From: Candidatus Competibacteraceae bacterium
GTDB lineage: Bacteria; Pseudomonadota; Gammaproteobacteria; Competibacterales; Competibacteraceae
Length of the DNA stretch: 12,508 bases
Direction: 5' to 3'
Assembly (NCBI GenBank): GCA_020445045.1
Contig: JAGRHI010000016.1
Location: 278-12,785 of the forward strand
Part shown: piece after piece, positions 1 to 5,780 of the stretch
How the letters are laid out: every line of letters begins with the position of its first letter
Numbering within the stretch: the first letter of the stretch is position 1
Program-made: the position numbers and the translations under genes
The notes under the pieces: generated by a model
The model's database searches: none
What the model was told of the DNA's origin: nothing
The model's input: the letters and a program-made list of their open reading frames with translations, nothing else

Positions 1-1157
1 CCTTCTTCCACACCTGTGCGCTCAGTCTGCTGGGCCATGCGCAACGCCTCTCCGGCGATCGAAAAACGGCCATCGAAACGCTAAGCCAAGCCGTGCAGCT
101 CGGTCAGAAGCTCGGCAATCACTTAATCACCCTCGATGCGCTCGGTAATCTGGCGCCGCTGATGTATGCCCAGGGCCGTTTACGGGAGGCGATGCTGCTT
201 TGCTGCGAGAACGTCGAGCGCTACGTGGATGTTCGCGGTAAGCCGCTGGCGGTGGCTGGCTTGGTCTACGTGCCGTTGGGTGTCTTGCTTTACGAGATCA
301 ACGACCTGGAGTCGGCTCGGCGCAACCTGAGCACGGGGATCGCTCTCTGTCAGCAGTTGGGAATGGTCTATTACACCTTGATGGGCCAACGGTCGCTCGC
401 CAAATTACAACATATCAGCGGCGAGCGCGAAGCGGCCTGGGATACGTTGACGGCGGCACGACGACTCGCCGAAAAGTCCGAAAATCCCCGGCGCTGGCGG
501 TTGATGGACGCCGCCGCCGCGGAACTGCAATTGCGCGAGGGGAACGTCGCGGCGGCCGCGCGAACCCTGGATAAGGCGGCTATCTCGGCCGAATCCCATT
601 CCGAGTTCGAACGCTTGGTCCATGCGCGCCTGCTGCTGGCGCAAAATCAGCCGCGAATAGCGGAGCGGGTACTCAATGGTCTTGAAACGGCGGCGGTCAA
701 AGAGGAACGAAACGGCAGTCTGATCACCGTTTACGTGCTGCAGGCGCTGTGCAAACGGGCCGCCGGCAACCGGGCCGCCGCTCTGGACCGGTTGGGACAG
801 GCGCTCTCCCTGGCCACCTCGCCTGGGTACCGGCGGGTTTTCCTCGACGAGGGTCCGGCCGTGGCCGCGCTGCTACCGCAACTGCGCCATGTGGCGCCTG
901 CTTTCGTCATCGAGCTATTGCAAGCCTTTCCCCACGAACCCGCGCCCGCGCCGGAGGGTCTGGCGGGAGCGGTGAGCAAAACCCAGCTCGAGATCCTTCG
1001 TCTGCTGGACTTCGGCCTCACCAATCAGGAAATCGCCGACAAGCTGGGGATTTCCATTGGCACCGCCAAGTGGCATCTGCACCAGATCTTCGGCAAGCTA
1101 CAGGCGCGCAACCGCACCGAGGCGGTCACCAAAGCCCGCGAACAGGGGTTGCTGTAA
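1..1157 (+). CDS. LuxR-family transcriptional activator, MalT/AlkS type, C-terminal part (5' truncated)
   Basis: The frame is open from base 3 to the TAA at 1155-1157 (384 residues) with no start needed, so the gene begins upstream of the window. The GTG at 93 is not a convincing start. Most of the visible protein is Ala/Leu-rich helical repeats of the TPR-like kind found in the sensor part of MalT-type regulators. The last ~60 residues are a LuxR-type helix-turn-helix: QLEILRLLDFGLTNQEIA, then KLGISIGTAKWHLHQIFGKL and RNRTEAV. MalT-type proteins are about 900 residues, so roughly 500 N-terminal residues, including the signalling ATPase, should lie outside. The family includes MalT and the alkane regulator AlkS, which activate promoters on binding an inducer. 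The regulator lies directly upstream of two palindromic boxes and a fatty-acid gene cluster in the same direction, so it is probably the activator of that cluster. The inducer, perhaps an acyl-CoA or fatty acid, is a guess. Confidence 0.9.
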   Translation, partial: FFHTCALSLLGHAQRLSGDRKTAIETLSQAVQLGQKLGNHLITLDALGNLAPLMYAQGRLREAMLLCCENVERYVDVRGKPLAVAGLVYVPLGVLLYEINDLESARRNLSTGIALCQQLGMVYYTLMGQRSLAKLQHISGEREAAWDTLTAARRLAEKSENPRRWRLMDAAAAELQLREGNVAAAARTLDKAAISAESHSEFERLVHARLLLAQNQPRIAERVLNGLETAAVKEERNGSLITVYVLQALCKRAAGNRAAALDRLGQALSLATSPGYRRVFLDEGPAVAALLPQLRHVAPAFVIELLQAFPHEPAPAPEGLAGAVSKTQLEILRLLDFGLTNQEIADKLGISIGTAKWHLHQIFGKLQARNRTEAVTKAREQGLL

Positions 1158-1163
1158 TCCGTT

Positions 1164-1231
1164 CCAACTCCCACCCAACCTATCGCACCTATCGGGTGAT
1201 AGGCGACGACCTATCTCCGAACATCTACAGT
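1164..1231 (+). promoter_or_regulatory. Upstream copy of a LuxR-type activator box and promoter (copy A)
   Basis: A perfect palindrome CCTATC-GGGT-GATAGG lies at 1188-1203. Further CCTATC half-sites lie at 1179-1184 and 1210-1215. The sequence TCTACAGT at 1224-1231 contains a possible -10 hexamer TACAGT (1226-1231). If it is used, the palindrome is centred near -42 from a start at about 1238, the usual place for an activator that overlaps the -35 region. The whole stretch resembles copy B at 1338-1403 in order and spacing. That the neighbouring LuxR protein binds here is inferred from position and symmetry. Confidence 0.5.
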
Positions 1232-1337
1232 CCCGAGCGCCAACCATCTGATCCTATTACGCATCCGCGCTAGGAACAGCTTCGCGTGGCGGCTATTGTC
1301 GGGGCTTTTCAAATCGGGCTGCGTAGTCCCCAAATCC

Positions 1338-1403
1338 CTAACTCCAACCCAACCCTAGTGCCTATCTAGCGATAGGTGAGCTTCTCCCCCGCACGTCTAC
1401 AGT
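1338..1403 (+). promoter_or_regulatory. Proximal LuxR-type activator box and promoter for maoC (copy B)
   Basis: A perfect palindrome CCTATC-TAGC-GATAGG lies at 1361-1376, followed by TCTACAGT at 1396-1403. With TACAGT (1398-1403) as the -10 hexamer, transcription would start near 1410 and the palindrome centre would be near -42, a class II activator position; no good -35 hexamer is needed or seen. This would leave a leader of about 40 nt before the maoC ATG at 1451. The half-site sequence, the 4-bp spacer and the distance to TCTACAGT match copy A within 1 bp. The start site and the binding protein are inferred. Confidence 0.55.
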
Positions 1404-1439
1404 GTTAAGCAACGTCGTTGATTAACCCGTTTAGATCAA

Positions 1440-1444
1440 GAGGT
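1440..1444 (+). promoter_or_regulatory. Ribosome binding site deciding the maoC start
   Basis: GAGGT lies 6 nt before the ATG at 1451. The in-frame ATG at 1418 has no comparable site and would add 11 residues that do not look like the family, so 1451 is preferred. Confidence 0.6.
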
Positions 1445-1450
1445 AAGGAG

Positions 1451-1918
1451 ATGGCTCTAGCAAACTACAGCATCGCGACGATCAGCGAATTCGTCGGTCG
1501 TGAGCTGGGGGTTTCGGACTGGATCGAAATTAACCAAGCGCGTATCGATCAGTTCGCCGAATGCACCGGCGATCACCAATGGATTCATGTCGACCGGGAG
1601 CGGGCAACCAGAGAGAGTCCCTACGGCGGAACGATCGCTCATGGTTTTTTGTGTCTGTCGCTGGTCGCCACCACCCATCTCCAGCTTGGCATCGCCCCAC
1701 CGGACACGGATCAGCTGCTCAATTACGGACTCGATCGGGTGCGCTTCATGGCGCCCGTCAAGGCCGGCGCCCGGGTGCGAAATTGCGTGGAGCTGATAGC
1801 GGTGGACGCCAAGGGGCCAGGCCGCGTCCTAATCAAGACCCGCAATACCATCGCCATCGAAGGCGAAGACAAACCGGCTTTGGTCGCCGAACTGCTGACG
1901 ATGCTCATTGCCTCTTAA
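1451..1918 (+). CDS. MaoC-family (R)-enoyl-CoA hydratase / dehydratase (hot-dog fold)
   Basis: A 155-residue single hot-dog domain protein. The hydratase-2 motif is visible as FAECTGDHQWIHVD, with the expected catalytic Asp41 and His46 separated by four residues. The stretch YGGTIAHGFLCLSL follows, typical of the NodN-like MaoC subgroup. Members of the family hydrate trans-2-enoyl-CoA to (R)-3-hydroxyacyl-CoA in the cytoplasm, supplying polyhydroxyalkanoate precursors or serving other CoA pathways. The length fits the family's small single-domain members. The start at 1451 is set by a GAGGT site; an upstream ATG at 1418 is less likely. It is the first gene after the LuxR-type box and lies upstream of acyl-CoA ligase and dehydrogenase genes, so its substrate is probably an enoyl-CoA made by that pathway. 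The exact substrate cannot be read from the sequence. Confidence 0.88.
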   Translation: MALANYSIATISEFVGRELGVSDWIEINQARIDQFAECTGDHQWIHVDRERATRESPYGGTIAHGFLCLSLVATTHLQLGIAPPDTDQLLNYGLDRVRFMAPVKAGARVRNCVELIAVDAKGPGRVLIKTRNTIAIEGEDKPALVAELLTMLIAS

Positions 1919-1931
1919 CCGGGAGGGCGCC

Positions 1932-2165
1932 ATGGCCGACGACAACCCGAAGAGCGCGAAGGCGGGGGCGCGGATCACCGCCTGGCGCCGACGTACCAGC
2001 CACCTACAATGGTCCTGGATGGACTGTGGAGCCGCCGAATCGAATCACCCCGGTGTTTCGTTCGCCCCTCCTTATCCTTTAAGGAGGGGTTTTCCACAAC
2101 CTGGACAGGATGGCCGATTGACTCCCATCGAATGGTGTGCAATGAGAGAGGACAATAATGACTAA
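1932..2165 (+). CDS. Doubtful small ORF between maoC and the acyl-CoA ligase gene
   Basis: An ATG at 1932 preceded by GGGAGG opens a 77-codon frame ending at 2163-2165, overlapping the ligase start by 8 bp. The N-terminus is hydrophilic (MADDNPKSAKAGARITAWRR) and could be genuine. The rest is low in recognisable structure and runs straight through a terminator-like hairpin at 2065-2093, which is unusual for a real gene. I do not recognise a family. It may be a remnant of a displaced gene, a short leader-type ORF, or chance. The good ribosome site and its position 13 bp after maoC are the only arguments in favour. Confidence 0.2.
   Translation: MADDNPKSAKAGARITAWRRRTSHLQWSWMDCGAAESNHPGVSFAPPYPLRRGFPQPGQDGRLTPIEWCAMREDNND
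2065..2093 (+). terminator. Rho-independent terminator-like hairpin after maoC
   Basis: CCCCTCCTT (2065-2073) pairs perfectly with AAGGAGGGG (2081-2089) across a 7-nt loop and is followed by TTTT (2090-2093). The T-run is short, so termination may be partial. It would lower read-through from the maoC promoter into the acyl-CoA ligase gene 65 bp downstream. Confidence 0.65.
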
Positions 2166-3801
2166 CAATATCATAGACAAAACCCCGTCGGCTTACGCTT
2201 ACCCGCTGCTGATCAAAAATCTGCTGGCTAATCCGCTGCGCCAGTTTCCCAACCAGGAAATCGTTTACGGCGATTTCAAACGCCAGACCTATCGGGAGAT
2301 GGGCGAACGCATCCACCGGCTGGCCAGCGGTCTGGCCGGATTGGGCGTCAAACCTGGGGATACCGTGGCGGTCATGGACTGGGACAGTCACCGCTATCTG
2401 GAATGTTTCTTCGCCGTCCCGATGATGGGCGCGGTGCTGCATACCGTGAACATCCGACTGTCTCCGGAGCAGATTCTCTATACGATCAATCACGCCGAGG
2501 ACGACGTGATTCTGGTCAATACCGAATTCCTGCCGATCTTGGAAGCCATCCGCGATCGGATCGAACCCGTCAAGAAATTGGTGTTGCTCAACGATGCCGA
2601 TCAGCCGCCAGCAACCTCCCTGAATATTGATACGGAGTACGAAGCGCTGCTGGCCACCGGAGATCCCCACTACCCGTTCCCGGATTTTTCCGAAGACACC
2701 CGCGCCACCACGTTCTACACCACCGGCACCACCGGTCTGCCCAAGGGCGTGTATTTCAGCCACCGGCAACTGGTCATGCATACCTTCGGCGTGATGACAG
2801 CGGTGGCAGGGAGCGGACAAGGCCACATCAGCCGCGACGATGTGTATTTGCCGATCACCCCGATGTTTCACGTTCACGCCTGGGGCGTCCCCTATATCGC
2901 CACGGTGATGGGCTTGAAACAGATCTATCCGGGCCGCTACGTACCGGATCATCTGCTGCGCCTGATTCAGCGGGAAAAAGTGACTTTTTCCCACTGTGTG
3001 CCGACCATCCTGCAAATGCTGCTCGCCAGTCCGGTCGTCGACGAGGTCGACCTGTCGCGTTGGAAGGTGGTCATCGGCGGGTCAGCATTGCCGCAAACCC
3101 TGGCGCAGCAGGCCCGCGCCCGGGGCGTGGACGTGTTTACCGCCTACGGCATGTCGGAAACCTGCCCGATTCTGACCCTGGCGCAACTCAAACCGCACAT
3201 GCTGGACTGGGATGAGGAACGGCAACTGGACATCCGCTGTAAGACCGGGTTACCGGTGCCGCTAGTCGAACTGCGCGTGGTGGACGAGGCGATGAACGAT
3301 TTGCCGCACGATGGGAAGACGCCAGGCGAGGTGGTGGTCCGCGCGCCATGGTTGACTCAGGGTTATCTCAAGGACCCCAGGAATTCCGAAGCGTTGTGGC
3401 ACGGTGGCTATCTGCACACCGGTGATATCGGGGTGATCGACGAGGAGGGCTATCTCAAGATCACCGACCGGCTCAAGGACGTGATCAAGACCGGCGGCGA
3501 GTGGGTCTCCTCGCTGGAGCTGGAAAACCTCATCCTCAAGCATCCCGCGATCGAAGAAACCGCGGTGATCGGCATGCCCGATCCCAAGTGGGGCGAGCGA
3601 CCGCTGGCGGTGGTCGTCCTCAAGGCTGGGCAGGAGACGAGCGAAGCCGATGTCAAGGCGCTGCTCCAGGATTTCGCGGCCAAGGGCATCATTTCCAAAT
3701 ACGGGGTGCCGGATCGCGTGGTCTTCGTGGACGTACTGCCCAAGACCAGCGTCGGCAAGCTCGACAAGAAGCTGATGCGCGAGCAATACAAGACCGGATA
3801 G
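2158..3801 (+). CDS. Medium/long-chain acyl-CoA synthetase, AlkK-like
   Basis: A 547-residue AMP-forming ligase of the ANL superfamily that converts a fatty acid, ATP and CoA to acyl-CoA, AMP and pyrophosphate. The phosphate-binding motif YTTGTTGLPKG is at residues 187-197. YGMSET is the A5 motif. YLHTGDIG and DRLKDVIKTGGEWVSS are the A7/A8 region. LPKTSVGKLDKK near the C-terminus carries the catalytic Lys534. From recalled sequence, overall length and motif wording match AlkK, the medium-chain ligase of the Pseudomonas OCT alkane pathway, better than FadD, but chain-length preference is inference. The ATG at 2158 follows GAGAGGA. No signal peptide or membrane segment is seen, so it should act in the cytoplasm. 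It supplies the substrate for the dehydrogenase encoded downstream. A terminator-like hairpin precedes it, so it may be expressed by read-through or from an unseen promoter. Confidence 0.92.
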   Translation: MTNNIIDKTPSAYAYPLLIKNLLANPLRQFPNQEIVYGDFKRQTYREMGERIHRLASGLAGLGVKPGDTVAVMDWDSHRYLECFFAVPMMGAVLHTVNIRLSPEQILYTINHAEDDVILVNTEFLPILEAIRDRIEPVKKLVLLNDADQPPATSLNIDTEYEALLATGDPHYPFPDFSEDTRATTFYTTGTTGLPKGVYFSHRQLVMHTFGVMTAVAGSGQGHISRDDVYLPITPMFHVHAWGVPYIATVMGLKQIYPGRYVPDHLLRLIQREKVTFSHCVPTILQMLLASPVVDEVDLSRWKVVIGGSALPQTLAQQARARGVDVFTAYGMSETCPILTLAQLKPHMLDWDEERQLDIRCKTGLPVPLVELRVVDEAMNDLPHDGKTPGEVVVRAPWLTQGYLKDPRNSEALWHGGYLHTGDIGVIDEEGYLKITDRLKDVIKTGGEWVSSLELENLILKHPAIEETAVIGMPDPKWGERPLAVVVLKAGQETSEADVKALLQDFAAKGIISKYGVPDRVVFVDVLPKTSVGKLDKKLMREQYKTG

Positions 3802-3881
3802 CGGCCTGTTGAGGGAAATGACGAAAAGTTTCGCCAGGCTCGGCAGCGGTCGCAAGGGTAACCCCGAGCCAACGATAACAA

Positions 3882-4039
3882 AAAATTAAGGTTCTTCGAT
3901 GGTTCTTGTGGAATTGATACTGCAATCGGTAGGTCGGGCACAGGACGTGCCCGACATGCGCGCTCCTGTCGGGCAACGCGATGCTTATGCCCGAGCTACG
4001 GTGTGGGCTCCACAAGAATCCTCGAAGAGCCAAAATTAA
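3882..4039. mobile_element. MITE with ISL3-like terminal inverted repeats and 8-bp target duplication
   Basis: The element spans 3890-4031 (142 bp). Its ends are inverted repeats of 23 bp matching at 20 positions: the left arm (3890-3912) starts GGTTCTTCGA, and the right arm (4009-4031) read inward starts GGCTCTTCGA. Both are flanked by the direct repeat AAAATTAA (3882-3889 and 4032-4039), which reads as a target-site duplication. The element has no transposase, so it is non-autonomous. ISL3-family insertion sequences are known for ends starting with GG and 8-bp, often AT-rich target duplications, so a transposase of that family is the likely mobiliser; this assignment is inference. The element sits between the ligase gene and etfB, with its right end 36 bp before the etfB start, and may affect expression of the downstream genes. 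Confidence 0.78.
3933..3994. repeat. Nested REP-like hairpins inside the MITE
   Basis: GTCGGGCAC (3933-3941) pairs with GTGCCCGAC (3947-3955). Alternatively TGCCCGACA (3948-3956) pairs with TGTCGGGCA (3967-3975), and TCGGGCA (3969-3975) can pair with TGCCCGA (3988-3994). These are mutually exclusive hairpins built from repeats of the same TCGGGCA unit, as in REP-type elements. No T-run follows, so it is not a standard terminator. Confidence 0.6.
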
Positions 4040-4054
4040 TAACTATATGAATTA

Positions 4055-4061
4055 TAGGAGG
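4055..4061 (+). promoter_or_regulatory. Ribosome binding site deciding the etfB start
   Basis: TAGGAGG lies 6 nt before the ATG at 4068. It rules out longer in-frame starts further upstream, which would begin inside the MITE. Confidence 0.8.
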
Positions 4062-4067
4062 ATCGAT

Positions 4068-4817
4068 ATGAAAATTCTCGTCGCCGTGAAACGGGTGGTC
4101 GACTACAACGTCAAGGTTTACCCCAAGGCGGACGGCTCCGGCGTGGAGATCGCCAACGTCAAGATGAGCATGAATCCTTTCGATGAAATCGCCGTGGAGG
4201 AAGCGGTGCGACAGAAGGAATTAGGCAAGGCAACAGAGATCGTTGTGGCCTCCATCGGCGTCAGTCAGTGCCAGGAGGTGCTGCGCGCGGCGCTGGCCAT
4301 GGGCGCTGACCGGGCCATCCTGGTCGAGACCGACGCCGCGCCCGAACCGCTGGTGGTTGCCAAGTTGCTGAAAGCCTTGGTCGAACGCGAACAGCCGAAC
4401 CTGGTGATCCTCGGCAAACAGGCCATCGACGACGATTGCAATCAGACCGGACAGATGCTGGCGGCGCTGCTCGGCTGGGGGCAAGGCGCTTTCGCCTCCA
4501 AGCTCACCCTGGGCGAGCAGGAAATCGAAGTCATTCGCGAGATCGACGGCGGGCTGGAGACTGTGGCGCTCAAGCTGCCAGCGGTGATCACCGCCGACTT
4601 ACGGCTCAATGAACCCCGCTACGTCAAGCTGCCCAACATCATGAAGGCCAAGAAGAAACCGTTGGCAACCTTGAATCCGGGCGACCTGGGTGTCGTGTTG
4701 GCCACCCAACTGACCACGCTGAAGGTGGCCGAACCACCCAAGCGCGAAGCCGGCATCAAGGTCGCCGATGCGGCGGAACTCGTCGCCAAACTTCGAAACG
4801 ACGTCAAGGTGATCTGA
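4068..4817 (+). CDS. etfB: Electron transfer flavoprotein, beta subunit
   Basis: A 249-residue protein, the usual length for EtfB. It starts MKILVAVKRVVDYNVKV and has the nucleotide-binding fold segments SMNPFDEIAVEEAVR and LGKQAIDDDCNQTGQ, which in the family hold AMP. The EtfB signature region contains ADLRLNEPRYVKLPNIMKAK; this includes the recognition loop whose leucine docks into partner dehydrogenases. With EtfA it forms the soluble FAD carrier that takes electrons from acyl-CoA dehydrogenases and hands them to ETF-quinone oxidoreductase, both encoded downstream. A strong TAGGAGG site fixes the start. The stop is 1 bp from the etfA start, so the two are translationally coupled. The promoter region upstream is interrupted by a MITE. 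Confidence 0.97.
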   Translation: MKILVAVKRVVDYNVKVYPKADGSGVEIANVKMSMNPFDEIAVEEAVRQKELGKATEIVVASIGVSQCQEVLRAALAMGADRAILVETDAAPEPLVVAKLLKALVEREQPNLVILGKQAIDDDCNQTGQMLAALLGWGQGAFASKLTLGEQEIEVIREIDGGLETVALKLPAVITADLRLNEPRYVKLPNIMKAKKKPLATLNPGDLGVVLATQLTTLKVAEPPKREAGIKVADAAELVAKLRNDVKVI

Positions 4818-4818
4818 T

Positions 4819-5769
4819 ATGACCAACCTATTAGTCATTGCGGAACACGACCACGCCACACTAAAAGCGGCCACCCTGAATACGGTCACCGCCGCGCGGA
4901 ACATCGGCGGCGAGATTCATCTGCTGGTGGCGGGAAACCACTGCGCCGGCGCGGCCACGGCCAGCGCCAAGATCCCTGGGATAGCCAAGGTGTTGCAGGT
5001 GGACGCCGACCACTACGCCCGTCACCTCGCCGAGGACCTCGCGGTGCTGATCGCCGGGCTCGCCAAGGATTACAGTCATGTGCTGGCGCCGGCCACCACC
5101 TTCGGCAAGAACCTGATGCCTCGAGTGGCGGCGCTACTCGATGTCACCCAACTGTCCGATATCGTCGGCGTGGAGAACGCGGATACCTTTGTCCGTCCGA
5201 TCTATGCCGGCAGCATGTTGGCCACGGTGCGGTGCAGCGCCCCGGTCACCGTGATTACGGTGCGCGGCACCGCTTTTGCGGCGGCCGCCAGTGAGGGCGG
5301 CGCCGCGCCGATCGAAACGGTTCCAGCAGCGCCGCCGCTGGGCGTGACCCGCTTTGTCGGCCAGGAACTGACCACGTCCGAGCGCCCCGAGTTGACCGCC
5401 GCCCGGATCGTCGTCTCCGGTGGTCGCGGCATGGGCTCGGGCGAGGGCTTCAAGCTGCTGGAAGACATCGCCGACAAAATCGGCGCGGCGGTGGGTGCCT
5501 CGCGCGCGGCGGTGGATGCCGGCTTTGTACCCAACGACTACCAGATCGGCCAGACCGGTAAGATCGTCGCGCCCGAACTCTATATCGCCGTGGGTATTTC
5601 CGGCGCCATCCAGCATCTGGCCGGGATGAAGGACAGCAAGATCATCGTCGCCATCAACAAGGACGAAGAGGCACCGATCTTTCAGATCGCCGATTACGGC
5701 CTCGTCGGCGATTTATTCAAGGTACTGCCCGAGTTGTCCGCCGAGTTGGACAAACTCCCACCCGCCTGA
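4819..5769 (+). CDS. etfA: Electron transfer flavoprotein, alpha subunit
   Basis: A 316-residue protein of normal EtfA length. The N-terminal half is the ETF alpha/beta-type domain (MTNLLVIAEHDHATLKAATL). The C-terminal third is the FAD-binding domain, with VVSGGRGMGSGEGF, then DYQIGQTGKIVAPELYIAVG, GISGAIQHLAGMKDS and IIVAINKDEEAPIF, matching the EtfA signature. It binds FAD and forms a heterodimer with EtfB in the cytoplasm. It starts 1 bp after the etfB stop, with AAGGTGA upstream inside etfB. Its own stop is overlapped by the ribosome site of the acyl-CoA dehydrogenase gene, so the three are clearly one operon. Confidence 0.97.
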   Translation: MTNLLVIAEHDHATLKAATLNTVTAARNIGGEIHLLVAGNHCAGAATASAKIPGIAKVLQVDADHYARHLAEDLAVLIAGLAKDYSHVLAPATTFGKNLMPRVAALLDVTQLSDIVGVENADTFVRPIYAGSMLATVRCSAPVTVITVRGTAFAAAASEGGAAPIETVPAAPPLGVTRFVGQELTTSERPELTAARIVVSGGRGMGSGEGFKLLEDIADKIGAAVGASRAAVDAGFVPNDYQIGQTGKIVAPELYIAVGISGAIQHLAGMKDSKIIVAINKDEEAPIFQIADYGLVGDLFKVLPELSAELDKLPPA

Positions 5770-5774
5770 GGAGG
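5768..5774 (+). promoter_or_regulatory. Ribosome binding site of the acyl-CoA dehydrogenase gene, overlapping the etfA stop
   Basis: GAGGAGG overlaps the TGA of etfA (5767-5769) and sits 6 nt before the ATG at 5781, which supports both the start choice and translational coupling. Confidence 0.75.
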
Positions 5775-5780
5775 CGACCC

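Noticed and set aside
2118..2146. TTGACT followed 17 bp later by AATGAG, a possible promoter for the ligase gene
   Set aside because: The -10 match is poor, and transcription would start inside or next to the ribosome site.
2288..2303. CCTATC-GGGA-GATGGG, a one-mismatch relative of the LuxR-type box
   Set aside because: It lies inside the ligase coding region and encodes ordinary protein sequence (TYREMG), with no promoter-like sequence after it. Probably chance.
1975..3015. 346-codon minus-strand frame opposite the acyl-CoA ligase gene
   Set aside because: It lies antisense to conserved ligase motifs and across the terminator hairpin, with no domain visible.
3837..3870. GGCTCGG/CCGAGCC hairpin after the acyl-CoA ligase gene as a terminator
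   Set aside because: The loop is 20 nt and an A-rich rather than T-rich sequence follows, so it does not look like a Rho-independent terminator.
4032..4060. AT-rich stretch before etfB as a defined promoter
   Set aside because: Several TATA-like hexamers are possible (for example in AACTATATGAATTATAGG) but no -35 partner stands out, so no specific promoter can be supported.
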